A stretch of DNA of 25,483 nt from NCBI GenBank assembly GCA_028875175.1, contig JAPPFO010000023.1, positions 1 through 25,483 on the forward strand, read 5' to 3'. Below the pieces are notes generated by a model. It saw only the letters and a list, made by a program, of their open reading frames with translations, did not search any database and was not told the origin of the DNA. Below, one piece after another: positions 7,695 through 15,588 of the stretch (within the stretch, counting starts at the first letter, position 1; every line of letters starts with the position of its first letter). Position numbers and translations under genes: made by a program. Source of the DNA: Chloroflexota bacterium (lineage in GTDB: Bacteria > Chloroflexota > UBA11872).

Positions 7695-8199
7695 ATGGAC
7701 TCTTCCGTACGCCTCGCCGAATCCGCCGACCACCGTGCCGCCTGCCGCCCTCTACGCCGAAGCCGACGCCCTTCATGCCCGGGAGCGTCCGGACCGTTTC
7801 CGGCCAACCGACCGGCCCGCCCGCTCGCGGCGCTTGTTTGACGCCCACCTGGCCGACCCCGAACAGGCGCTCTTTGTGGCTGAAGTGGATGGTGATGTCG
7901 TGGGCCTTGTGCGCGTCCAGGCCCTGGAACGGCTCGAAGTGCCCGATGTTCCCGCCCTCACGCCCCGCCGCTACGCCATGGTCCAGGAACTCGTCGTCGC
8001 CCAAACGCATCAACGACGCGGCATCGCCACGCGCCTGATGACCGAAGCCCACCGCTGGGCCCGCGACCGCGGCCTTACCCAGATCGGGCTCAGCGTCTAC
8101 GACTTCAACCAACCCGCCCTGCGGCTCTACGCCAGGCTCGGCTACACCCCCGACAGCCACCGCCTTTCGACTACGCTGGACTCGACGACCGACGACTAG
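7695..8199 (+). CDS. GNAT family N-acetyltransferase with apparent +1 frameshift near residue 18
   Basis: The body of this gene is a clear single GNAT domain: LYAEADALHARERPDRF, LFVAEVDGDVVGLVRVQ, the motif A strand MVQELVVAQTHQRRGIATRL with the acetyl-CoA loop QRRGIA, and NQPALRLYARLGYTP. It would transfer an acetyl group to an unknown amine in the cytoplasm. The natural start appears to be the ATG at 7695, giving MDSSVRLAESADHRAACR, a typical GNAT first strand. However, that frame is joined to the body only by skipping one base in the CCC at 7748-7750. The frame of the body alone can start further upstream (from 7621) but then has a Pro-rich N-terminus unlike the family. It overlaps the next gene by one base (TAGTG). 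The domain call is firm; the integrity of the 5' end is in doubt. Confidence 0.75.
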
Positions 8200-8768
8200 T
8201 GCCGAGGCGGAGGCACCAAGAAATCGTGCTGTTGAGGCCCCGCAACTTGCACGCAACGGTCGCTCGCGTCGGCGGATTCACGGCCACGCTCGCGGTGCTG
8301 GCGCTTGGCGCCGCCCTCCTGGGCGGCTGCGGGGATTCGTCGGTCCTGGACGCCAGGGAGTCCGCCGGCGGCGAATCGTCCCAGGCGCTGGCGCGGGGCC
8401 GCGACCTCTTCGCCTCCAACTGCGCGGCCTGCCACGGCGCCGGCGGCGAAGGACAGCCGGACTGGCACATCAGCAAGCCCGATGGCACCCTGCCGGCCCC
8501 GCCGCTCAACGGCGACGGGCACACCTGGCACCACGCCGACGGCTTCCTGTACCGCGTCGTCGACGAGGGCGGCAAATTCCAGGAAGACCCCCGCTTCCCC
8601 GACTTCAAGAGCGCCATGCCCGCCTTCGGCGACCGCCTCGGCCGCCAGGACATAGTCGCCATCCTCGCCTACGTCAAGACCCTCTGGGGCGACAAGACCC
8701 GCGGCGGCTTTTCCATCCTCGAATCCCAGGCCATCATCAGCCGGAACGACCCGTTCCCCTCTGGCTGA
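8199..8768 (+). CDS. Lipoprotein cytochrome c (monohaem, class I-like)
   Basis: This is a 189-residue exported electron carrier. A hydrophobic segment (TATLAVLALGAALLGGC) ends in a lipobox LGGC, with the lipidated Cys at residue 44. The haem motif is CAACH at residues 75-79. The probable axial Met is M140 in SAMPAFGDRL, followed by the closing helix DIVAILAYVKTLWG. It would sit on the outer face of the cytoplasmic membrane and pass electrons in a respiratory chain. The GTG start at 8199 overlaps the previous stop; later in-frame GTG or TTG codons around 8225 would shorten the N-terminus and give a more normal signal peptide. A second, distinct lipoprotein cytochrome c lies at 16604. Confidence 0.88.
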   Translation: MPRRRHQEIVLLRPRNLHATVARVGGFTATLAVLALGAALLGGCGDSSVLDARESAGGESSQALARGRDLFASNCAACHGAGGEGQPDWHISKPDGTLPAPPLNGDGHTWHHADGFLYRVVDEGGKFQEDPRFPDFKSAMPAFGDRLGRQDIVAILAYVKTLWGDKTRGGFSILESQAIISRNDPFPSG

Positions 8769-8996
8769 CCGCGGCACCCCTGGCCTGGCCCGGCGGTGCT
8801 AACGTAACAGTGGTTAAGTATCCATCGGGCGGATCGATGCATCGGTCTATGTACGTCATAGCCTCGACGTTAGGAACGCCACGCCTGTGGCCGCGAGCGA
8901 CCAACCATCTGGATCGCCTGTGCGCCGTCGGCCGGTCTCACCCAGGCTTGCCGATGTCGTCGGAAGTCGTGGCGGGCTGAAGAGCGTGTCTGTTTC

Positions 8997-10256
8997 GTGA
9001 TGTTGGCAGGCAACGGCTTAGCTTTCAGGAGGCGGGCGCAGCGGCTCCTATCCGCTGTGGTTGAGGCTGGTGCAATTAGAAACTGGCACCCGTACACAAC
9101 CGATCCGGAAGAGCTGAGGTACCCGGCCAAGATCTTTGTCTGGGTTCGCTGGTTCATTCACGCGGCCAGCATTATTGATCTGGCATATCGGCCAACATTC
9201 ACCGTGTTTACATATACATCCTACATAAGCGCCCTCGTGCTGCTTGTGATAGTGAACGGCGTGGTCCACTATCGTGTGGTTGCCGGTCCGTCAGTGACTA
9301 TACGCTGGATGCTTGCGCTTAGCGTGCTGGATGTGATCATCATAACTGCAGGCACGGCAGTTGGCGGCGGCTTGAACAACAACCTCTTTTATCTGCTGTA
9401 CTACCCGTCGCTAGCCTGGTTTGCGGTCTTTTTCGGCTCATTCAGATTGAGTATGGTGTGGACCACAGTAGTAGTCGTCGCTTACATAATCGTATGTTTG
9501 GCCGTTGCTTCGGGTCTCGACTTTGAGGCGAAGGAAGAGAAAGAACTGTTTGGCAGAACCATCGTCATGTATGCCGTGGCGGCGTCCGTGAGCCTCCTGT
9601 CCAGGGCCGAGAGAATCCGTAGGGAAGGTGCGGTGAAACGCGAGCGCGAGCTGCATCGGGAGCGAATCGAGCTCTCGCAGACGATTCACGACACCACGGC
9701 CCAGTCCGTATTCATGATTGGGATTGGAATCGACACGGCGCTCGAAATGACCGAGCAGTCACGGCGCGAGATGGTGTCCAAGCTCGAAGCGACATCGGCG
9801 CTCTCCAAGGCGGCAATGTGGGAGCTTCGGCACCCGATCGACGCAGGCCTCATATTCGAAGGCCGGTCGTTGGGCCGTGTGCTGGAACTGCACGCCGCAT
9901 CCTTTGAGACAATCACCTCGATTCCCGCGTCGGTCGTCCAGACCGGCAGAGAACGGCCGCTCCCGTCGGTGACCCGCAGTCGACTCTTTTCAATCGCGCA
10001 CAATGCGCTGACGAACGCTTTGCGGCACGCCCGCGCCAGCAAGGTCTCGGTCGCCCTGGACTATCAGGACACGAGTCTGCGCATGTCCGTGTCGGACGAC
10101 GGCATCGGTCTTCCCGACGATTACGCCGAGCGCGGGCACGGATTCAAATACATGCACGCCAACGCCGAACAAATGAACGGTCGGCTCCACGTCGCTTCAG
10201 GCCGTCCTGGCAGGGGCACAACCGTTACCTGCGAAATCGAAATTGATCCAACTTAA
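8997..10256 (+). CDS. Membrane sensor histidine kinase (NarL/HisKA_3 type)
   Basis: This 419-residue sensor kinase has a membrane region with about five to six hydrophobic segments between residues 45 and 205, a short charged linker, and a HisKA_3 dimerisation box SQTIHDTTAQSVF with the phospho-accepting His at 231. The HATPase_c domain shows the N box (HNALTNALRHA, 335-345), the G1 box SDDGIGLPDD with D368, and the G2-like ERGHGFKYMHANAEQMNG. No known extracytoplasmic sensor domain is seen, so the signal may be sensed in or at the membrane. GTG 8997 and ATG 9000 are equally possible starts. The response regulator follows at once. The 5' half is visibly lower in GC (29 of 60 in 9181-9240) than flanking genes. 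Confidence 0.93.
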   Translation: MMLAGNGLAFRRRAQRLLSAVVEAGAIRNWHPYTTDPEELRYPAKIFVWVRWFIHAASIIDLAYRPTFTVFTYTSYISALVLLVIVNGVVHYRVVAGPSVTIRWMLALSVLDVIIITAGTAVGGGLNNNLFYLLYYPSLAWFAVFFGSFRLSMVWTTVVVVAYIIVCLAVASGLDFEAKEEKELFGRTIVMYAVAASVSLLSRAERIRREGAVKRERELHRERIELSQTIHDTTAQSVFMIGIGIDTALEMTEQSRREMVSKLEATSALSKAAMWELRHPIDAGLIFEGRSLGRVLELHAASFETITSIPASVVQTGRERPLPSVTRSRLFSIAHNALTNALRHARASKVSVALDYQDTSLRMSVSDDGIGLPDDYAERGHGFKYMHANAEQMNGRLHVASGRPGRGTTVTCEIEIDPT

Positions 10257-10259
10257 GGA
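10255..10259 (+). promoter_or_regulatory. Ribosome binding site deciding the response-regulator start
   Basis: AAGGA overlaps the stop codon of the kinase (TAA at 10254-10256) and lies 10 bases before the GTG at 10270. This supports GTG 10270 over the upstream in-frame TTG at 10243. Confidence 0.65.
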
Positions 10260-10269
10260 TGGTGCCAAC

Positions 10270-10932
10270 GTGACTGCAAGTCCGCCAGCCAGGGTCATGA
10301 TCGTGGACGATCACTCCATCATGAGGGACGGCCTGCGAGAAATGCTGGAGCGGTCCGAGGACTTTCAGGTCGCGGGCCAGGCCCGCGACGGCTGCGAGGC
10401 CGTGGATGTGGCGCGACGGGTCAAGCCCGACGTCATCATCATGGACGTCATTATGCCGGTAAAGAACGGCGTCGACGCCTGCCGCGAAATCATGGAGGCC
10501 GTGCCTGGAACCCGCGTGCTCATGTTGACGGCTTCGACCAACGATCACACGGTGATTGACGCAATTGCCGCCGGCGCCACGGGCTACCTGCAAAAATTCA
10601 CGGGCAAGGACGAACTGCTGGCGACGATTCGCGACGTGGTTGACGGCGAGTTTCGCGTGCCCGGCGACGTGGTGCGGCGAGCCTTTGCCGGTGTTCGCGA
10701 CAGTTCCGGCGAGGACGCTGGTAGCGAGCTGTCACGGCTCACCGTGCGGGAACAGGAGATCCTCAAGCTGTTTGCCGAGGGGATGTCGTATGCCGATATC
10801 GCCGAGGCTCGAGGGAATCGTCCGCTGACTATCCGCAATGCCATCTACGGCATCCGCGAGAAGCTGGGGGCCGGGTCGAGCCAGGAGATGGTTGTCTGGG
10901 CCGTGCGAAACGGTCTGCTGGACAACGACTAG
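10270..10932 (+). CDS. NarL/LuxR-family response regulator
   Basis: This 220-residue DNA-binding regulator is paired with the preceding kinase. The receiver domain has D13/D14 in MIVDDHS, the phospho-accepting D59 in VIIMDVIMP, the Thr of the MLTAS strand, and the Lys of YLQKFTGKDE. The C-terminal LuxR-type helix-turn-helix covers SRLTVREQEILKLFAEGMS through REKLGAGSSQEMVVWAVRNG. Within it, the segment EARGNRPLTIRNAIYGIREK departs slightly from the usual NI-S-TVK-H pattern, which may alter DNA preference. GTG 10270 is supported by AAGGA overlapping the kinase stop. Its targets are unknown; the ankyrin gene downstream is the nearest candidate. Confidence 0.94.
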   Translation: MTASPPARVMIVDDHSIMRDGLREMLERSEDFQVAGQARDGCEAVDVARRVKPDVIIMDVIMPVKNGVDACREIMEAVPGTRVLMLTASTNDHTVIDAIAAGATGYLQKFTGKDELLATIRDVVDGEFRVPGDVVRRAFAGVRDSSGEDAGSELSRLTVREQEILKLFAEGMSYADIAEARGNRPLTIRNAIYGIREKLGAGSSQEMVVWAVRNGLLDND

Positions 10933-11068
10933 CTCGAACGACTGACGTCCGGACGCCGGCCGCGCCCGGGTCAACCGCCGTCGTGGGCAACCCGCGGGAT
11001 CGCTCGGCCTCGGCATCTGTCAGGGGACACCACAAGTCAGTACTGGTAGAGTGATATCCATGTATCGG

Positions 11069-11074
11069 TATAAT
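11069..11074 (+). promoter_or_regulatory. Possible -10 box (TATAAT) before the ankyrin gene
   Basis: A perfect TATAAT at 11069-11074 lies 40 bases before the ankyrin gene's ATG, in the 182-base gap after the response regulator. No good -35 hexamer is found 16-18 bases upstream, so the promoter would need an activator, possibly the adjacent regulator. This is inferred. Confidence 0.35.
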
Positions 11075-11114
11075 CAGACCTCTCCGCCAGGTGGCTCAGG
11101 AAGGGTGGGTTGGA

Positions 11115-12068
11115 ATGCGACGGATACGAGCGATCTTCGTGGCCGCGGTAGCGGCGCTGACCGCTGCCGCGGTCATTGCCACGCCGGTGTTCGCCCAGTG
11201 GCCCACCACCTGCGTCGACCTGAACGACATCGTGGAACAGCACCTGGGCCGCACCAATAACGTCGGCATCTACCAGCGCGTCTTTGGCGATCAGGCCGAG
11301 GCCGCCTGCCAGGGCGATCACCGCAAGGACGTGCGCGGGGTGTTCGCCTGGGCGTTCGGTCTCGCGGCGCCCGCGCCACAACCGGCCGTCGCGGGGTCGT
11401 CCTTGCCCCTGGCCAACGACGCCCTGTACGGAGCGGTGTGGCGGGGCCAGACCGAGCAGGTGCGCACGCTCGTGGCCGGCGGCCTGAACGCCAACACGCG
11501 GGACTCGGACAACGACCCGCTTATCCACTCGGCCATCTGGCGTGACTACCCCGAGATCGTGCAGATCCTCGCTGAGGCGGGTGCCAATGTGAACGCCAAG
11601 GACTCCGACGGGGACCCCGTGATCCACTCGGCGGTTTGGCGGGGTCACACGAACGTGGTGCAAGTCCTGGTGGATGCGGGCGCCGATGTGAACGCCACGG
11701 AGTCCAACGGCGATCCGCTCATTTTCGAAGCCATTTTTCGAGGCCACACGGACATTCTGCGCATCCTCGTGGATGCTGGGGCCGATGTGACCGCCGCTGA
11801 CTCTCGCGGCCGGTCTCCCCTGAGCCGTGCTTTGTTCTGGGCCGGGGAAGGATCGGAAATCGTGCAGATCATCCGCGAGGCGCTGGCGGCGGGGCCGGTC
11901 CTCGGCTGGCCCACGACCTGTGTCGACCTGAACGACATCGTGGAAAACCACTTGGGCAACGACAACAACGTCGGCATTTACCAGAAGGTCTTTGGCGACC
12001 AGGCGGAAGCCGGCTGCCAGAACGACCACCGCGAGGACGTGCGCGGCGTGTTCGCCTGGGCGTTCTGA
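11115..12068 (+). CDS. Secreted ankyrin-repeat protein bracketed by duplicated 53-residue domains
   Basis: This 317-residue exported protein has a Sec signal peptide (MRRIRAIF, a hydrophobic core to about residue 23, then PVFA before Q28). Residues 29-81 and 265-317 are two copies of one domain, 46 of 53 identical, starting WPTTCVDLNDIVE and ending VRGVFAWAF, each with two Cys (C33 and C65 in copy 1). Between them are about five ankyrin repeats (about 90-255), with units such as IHSAVWRGHTNVVQVLVDAG and GADVNATESNGDPL. I do not recognise the bracketing domain. Ankyrin repeats bind proteins, so a periplasmic or surface binding role is likely. ATG 11115 is chosen because it opens the signal peptide. 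It follows the two-component pair on the same strand. Confidence 0.88.
   Translation: MRRIRAIFVAAVAALTAAAVIATPVFAQWPTTCVDLNDIVEQHLGRTNNVGIYQRVFGDQAEAACQGDHRKDVRGVFAWAFGLAAPAPQPAVAGSSLPLANDALYGAVWRGQTEQVRTLVAGGLNANTRDSDNDPLIHSAIWRDYPEIVQILAEAGANVNAKDSDGDPVIHSAVWRGHTNVVQVLVDAGADVNATESNGDPLIFEAIFRGHTDILRILVDAGADVTAADSRGRSPLSRALFWAGEGSEIVQIIREALAAGPVLGWPTTCVDLNDIVENHLGNDNNVGIYQKVFGDQAEAGCQNDHREDVRGVFAWAF
11199..11357 (+). repeat. Duplicated domain, N-terminal copy
   Basis: This codes for residues 29-81 of the ankyrin protein (WPTTCVDLNDIVEQHLG to GVFAWAF). It matches the C-terminal copy at 11907-12065 at 46 of 53 residues, while the DNA differs at many silent sites, so the duplication is not very recent. 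Confidence 0.9.
11907..12065 (+). repeat. Duplicated domain, C-terminal copy
   Basis: This codes for residues 265-317, the very end of the ankyrin protein. The seven differences from the N-terminal copy are mostly at polar surface-type residues. Both Cys, and the aromatic residues of IYQ, VFGDQAE and FAWAF, are conserved. Confidence 0.9.
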
Positions 12069-12103
12069 CGAAGCGACTGAGCGGACCACGACGGCCTGCG
12101 CAT

Positions 12104-12142
12104 CCCCACGTCGGCCCGGTTTTCTACCGGGCTGGCGTGGGG
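12104..12142 (+). terminator. Long GC-rich hairpin after the ankyrin gene
   Basis: CCCCACG-TCG-GCCCGG (12104-12119) pairs with CCGGGC-TGG-CGTGGGG (12127-12142) as a 16-bp RNA stem including two G-U pairs, with loop UUUUCUA. It begins 36 bases after the stop of the ankyrin gene. There is no T-tract, so it may be a weak terminator or a 3'-end stabiliser. The rest of the gap up to 12363 shows nothing else recognisable. Confidence 0.5.
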
Positions 12143-12363
12143 AGAGGCTCTATAGGCGCGGGACCACCGCATCCACGTCCTGAATCGATAGAGAGCACGG
12201 ACATGCTGACCGGGAACGACCTTCCAGATTCACCAACGAATTCGAAGTCGTTCCGCGCCGGTTCGATTCTTAGGCCAGAGTCAACGCGACGGTTGCCGCG
12301 CCGTCCGGTTCGGATCAAATGCACGGCTGGCCTCGCCCAGCACACACCGGTGAGACGGATCCC

Positions 12364-13026
12364 GTGACGGCTCGGGTTCGCTTCGTCCTGTTCGCCGGTG
12401 TGGCCCTGGTGCTGGCCGGGCCGGTGCTGCTGTTTTTTCTGGGACAGCTGATTCTCAGCCACGATGCGCTGCTGCTGGACCACGTGGCCGAACGCCGGAC
12501 GCCCCTCGTCGAGCTTTCGCTGTGGGCCGGCGCCGACCCCAACTACCGGGACGACGACGGCCGCTCGGCCCTACCCGTGGCCGTCGAGCATGCCGATTGG
12601 GAGATCGTCCCGCTGCTCCTGGAAGCCGGCGCCGATCCAAATGCCCGCACGTCGGACGGCGAGCCTGCCGCGGCCGTGGCTGCCGGTAACGGCAATGCCG
12701 GGATCCTGGCCATGCTGCTGGACGCTGGCGCCGACTCGAACGCCAGGGGCGAATCCGGCGTCGCGGTCCTGGTGCCAGCCGCGATTGCAGGCGATGCCGA
12801 GATCGTGCGGCTGCTCCTGGAGGCCGGCGCCGACCCCAACGGCCCCGGGATCGCGGAACTCGTCCAGAAGTCCGGCAACGCCGACCTGCTCGAGCTGCTC
12901 GAAGCCGGCGCGCTCACCGCGGAAGCGCTGTTCACCCTGGCCGAACTCGGCCTGAACGCCCTCGCCAACATCGACAAGTTCATCGAGGGCATGCTCTGCA
13001 TCTTCACCCTCGGCTTCGGCTGCTAG
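12364..13026 (+). CDS. Membrane-anchored ankyrin-repeat protein
   Basis: This 220-residue protein has one N-terminal membrane helix (FVLFAGVALVLAGPVLLFFL and following) and no clear cleavage site. About four to five ankyrin repeats follow, for example ELSLWAGADPNYRDDDGRSA, VPLLLEAGADPNARTSDGE, ILAMLLDAGADSNARGESG and IVRLLLEAGADPNG. The C-terminal tail is hydrophobic and ends in Cys (EGMLCIFTLGFGC). It lacks the 53-residue bracketing domain of its upstream neighbour, so it is not a simple copy. GTG 12364 is chosen because the basic residues before the helix begin there; a start at 12319 would add 15 unlikely residues. It is probably a protein-binding membrane protein; the partner is unknown. 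Confidence 0.78.
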   Translation: MTARVRFVLFAGVALVLAGPVLLFFLGQLILSHDALLLDHVAERRTPLVELSLWAGADPNYRDDDGRSALPVAVEHADWEIVPLLLEAGADPNARTSDGEPAAAVAAGNGNAGILAMLLDAGADSNARGESGVAVLVPAAIAGDAEIVRLLLEAGADPNGPGIAELVQKSGNADLLELLEAGALTAEALFTLAELGLNALANIDKFIEGMLCIFTLGFGC

Positions 13027-13137
13027 CAGCCAAGCAGCCGACGCCCCGCCCCAAGCTCGACTCACGCGACCGCCGCTCAACACCCGTCTTTTTCACCGCT
13101 GTCCGCCGGGAGATGGCTGAAGCCCGCCCGCGGCGAC

Positions 13138-14303
13138 TCATACGTCCGCCAGCGGGTCCTTCTCGGTTTCACAGAGCGGCAGACTAATCGCGGCGACATC
13201 GTCGCTCGGAACCTCCGCCAACGCCGCCGGAACCCACCCGGTGAAGTCGTTCCCTTCCAGGAACAGCCGCTGCAGGTTTTCGAGGTGTACCAGACCGGCC
13301 GGAATCTCGCCGGTCAGCTGCTTGTGCCCCACGGCCAACCTGGTCAGGCTGTTGAGGTTGCCCAGTTCGGACGGAATAGGTCGACTCAACTGGTTGTAAT
13401 CGAAGTCCAGCTGGGTGAGACCGGTGAGCTGGCCGATTTCGGATGAGATCTGGCCACCCAACTGGTTCTTCGAGAGGTCTAGTTCGACAGCGCGGCCGCT
13501 AAGGTCGTGCACTTGCCCACAGGCGCGTCGCTCAGCCAGTTGGTGTGGATGCTCCAGATGTCGCCCAGGAACCGCAGATGCACCTGGTCGGCGTCGCCCG
13601 GCCGCAATTCGAACACCGCCGCCTGGAAGTACTGCCGGATCACGCCGGGAGCTCCGCCGTCGATACCGAACACCGCGCCAGGTGCGCTGTCGGGGCGGGC
13701 AGCCGTCTTCGGGTAGCCAAACGCTTCCAGGCCGCCCATGGCGCTAAAGAAGTCGAGGAACCCGGTGGGCGAACCGTCGACCGCCAGGTTGGATACCTGG
13801 TGACCCCAGGGACCTAGTGGCAGGCCCGGCTGCTCGCTCTGCAGGCTGAGTTCGCCGCCTGAACCGCCGAGATCGTCCCACACCAGCCGACGCTCCATCC
13901 GCCAGCCGCCATCGCCCTACTGGCAGTCCACGATGCCGCGCTGGTAGTACTGGGTCAGGCCGCCGGGGCGTTCAGCGATTACTTCGGACGTCGGATAACC
14001 CCAGCGATCAACGTCGCCGGTCGCCCGGTAGAACGTCAGGAAGTCACATGCAACCTCGCCGTCACCAACCGACACCACCAGGTCTGGAATGTTGTGGCCC
14101 AGGGTCGCGTCGGGTTGGGTGAAGGCGGACCGCTGCACCACGGCGGAGAGGCCACCGCTCGCCATTTCGTCCTCGGCGTGCTGATCGGCCACGACAGGCG
14201 AGGCGAACACGACGAGGCTAAGCGGCGACGAAACCAGGACCGCCGCCAGTCGGTGGAGCTGGCTACTTGGCCAATGAGCCTGGGACACGGCAGCGCACGG
14301 CAA
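13138..14303 (-). pseudogene. Leucine-rich-repeat surface protein, disrupted by a TAG stop and a 1-base frameshift
   Basis: Three open segments on the minus strand read as one protein. Segment 1 (14303-13917) has an N-terminal hydrophobic region (AAVLVSSPLSLVVFASPVVA) and ends DRWGYPTSEVIAERPGG, TQYYQRGIVDCQ, then TAG at 13919-13917. Segment 2 continues in the same frame with ERRLVWDDLGGSGGELSLQ, GPWGHQVSNLAVDG, FLDFFSAMGGLEAFGYPKT and IRQYFQAAVFELRPGDADQV, ending near NWLSDAPVGK. There the frame shifts: inserting one G at about 13511 restores GKWHDLSGRAVELDLSKNQL. Segment 3 holds about four leucine-rich repeats (QLTGLTQLDFDYNQL, NLNSLTRLAVG, HLENLQRLFLEGNDF). The intact form would be an exported or surface binding protein. 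This is either real decay or two sequence errors. Confidence 0.78.
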
Positions 14304-14442
14304 GCCACAGCTCTCCTAAGGTCTTTCCTGGCGAGGTGATCAGCCCGAGTTCCTTATGGCCAGCCTGCGATCGGCGGTGGGAGATTTCCGAGCAATGGCA
14401 CCGGCGACTGTGAGCCCAAACCCCATCCCGTCTGAAGGCGGT

Positions 14443-15534
14443 TCAGGCGGTGCGCGGGGGGCCGTAGGCTTCCATGGTCTGGAGGGCGATGCGATCCCAG
14501 CCGAGTTCATCGGCGACGGCGCGGGCGGCGCGGGTTCGCTCGGCGAGGTTCCAGCGTTGGGCGTCCTGCATGGCGGCACGCAGCGCCGGGATGTCGGCCG
14601 GGGGAACCAGTACGCCGGCGCCGGTGCGGTCGAGCAACTCCGGGATGCAGCCGACGCGGGTGGCGATGATGGGGCAGCCGAAGCCGAGGGCGGTGATGAT
14701 GGCGCCGCTGGTGAGGGCGTCGCGGTAGGGGAACACGGCCACGTCGCCGGCGTGGAAGTAGACCTGCAGCTTGTCGATGGGGACCTTGCCCTCGTGCATG
14801 AGGACGCGGGCGTCGCCTACGGATTCGTTGCCGACGACGCCGTCGTAGGCCTGGTGGCGCTGCCCGGCGACGACGAGGCGGAGGTGGTCGCCCTCCAGGC
14901 CCTTGAAGGCTTCCAGCATGTCGTCGTGGCCCTTGTAGCCGCGGATGTTGCCGAAGGAGGTGTAGACGAAGGCGTCATCAGGGATGCCGAGTTCGCGGCG
15001 GGCTGCCTGGCGGGTGATGTCGGCGGGGTAGGCGTTGCGGAAGTCGCCGTGCGGAATGACGAAGAGGTTGCGGCGGCGGATGAAACGGCGGGTGTAGGCG
15101 CGGGCGGCGTACTGGCAGTGGCAGATGATGGAGTTGGCCAGCAGGGCCATGACGTAGCGGCCCACCACGTCGACGCCCCAGTGCGGGCGTTCGTGGGGCA
15201 GCATGTTGTGGAGCGTCCAGATGACGCGGTAGCCCAGCACCCGCGCCAGCAGCAGGGCGAAGGTAAAGGCACCCATCTGCAGCCAGGCCCTGGTGGCGGT
15301 GTCGGTATTGGTAATGCCCTGCAGCCAGTGCAGATGAACGCCGTTGACGCGACCGCGATTGCGCCAAACCCAGCCTGGCGTCACGCCTTCAATGTCCCCT
15401 GTGGGCTTGAGGCTGATGAGTTCGAAGGAGTAGCCGTGACGCTGGAGGGCCTCGACGAGGAGTCCGCCGTAGGGGTTGCCGAGCATGTTGCGGTAGTTGA
15501 AGAGGCTGGGATCCCAGCTAAACGCGACGCGCAT
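14443..15534 (-). CDS. Glycosyltransferase, GT-B fold (GT4-like)
   Basis: This 363-residue enzyme is full length for a GT4-type retaining glycosyltransferase and has no signal peptide. The N-terminal domain has the acceptor-side GNPYGGLLVEALQRHGY loop and LHWLQGI. The C-terminal nucleotide-sugar domain starts after VIPHGDF, with FVYTSFGNIRGYKGHDDMLE. It includes PYRDALTSGAIITALGFGCP followed by IIATRVGCIPELL and the loop GAGVLVPPAD. The ALTSG segment replaces the usual acidic EX7E start with Ser-Gly, as in a subgroup of GT4 proteins. The donor and acceptor sugars cannot be predicted; a role in surface polysaccharide or glycolipid is likely. It follows the sugar isomerase-like gene by 54 bases with a GGAGAG ribosome binding site, so the two probably form an operon. 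Confidence 0.87.
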   Translation of the reverse strand: MRVAFSWDPSLFNYRNMLGNPYGGLLVEALQRHGYSFELISLKPTGDIEGVTPGWVWRNRGRVNGVHLHWLQGITNTDTATRAWLQMGAFTFALLLARVLGYRVIWTLHNMLPHERPHWGVDVVGRYVMALLANSIICHCQYAARAYTRRFIRRRNLFVIPHGDFRNAYPADITRQAARRELGIPDDAFVYTSFGNIRGYKGHDDMLEAFKGLEGDHLRLVVAGQRHQAYDGVVGNESVGDARVLMHEGKVPIDKLQVYFHAGDVAVFPYRDALTSGAIITALGFGCPIIATRVGCIPELLDRTGAGVLVPPADIPALRAAMQDAQRWNLAERTRAARAVADELGWDRIALQTMEAYGPPRTA

Positions 15535-15588
15535 GGCTAGTTGCTCTCCGGCAGCAAATGCGACCTGGGTTCGGCGCGCGTCTCGACT

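Noticed and set aside
7695..8199. Programmed frameshift in the GNAT gene
   Set aside because: CCC at 7748-7750 is not a recognised slippery site and no stimulatory structure is evident; an indel is more likely.
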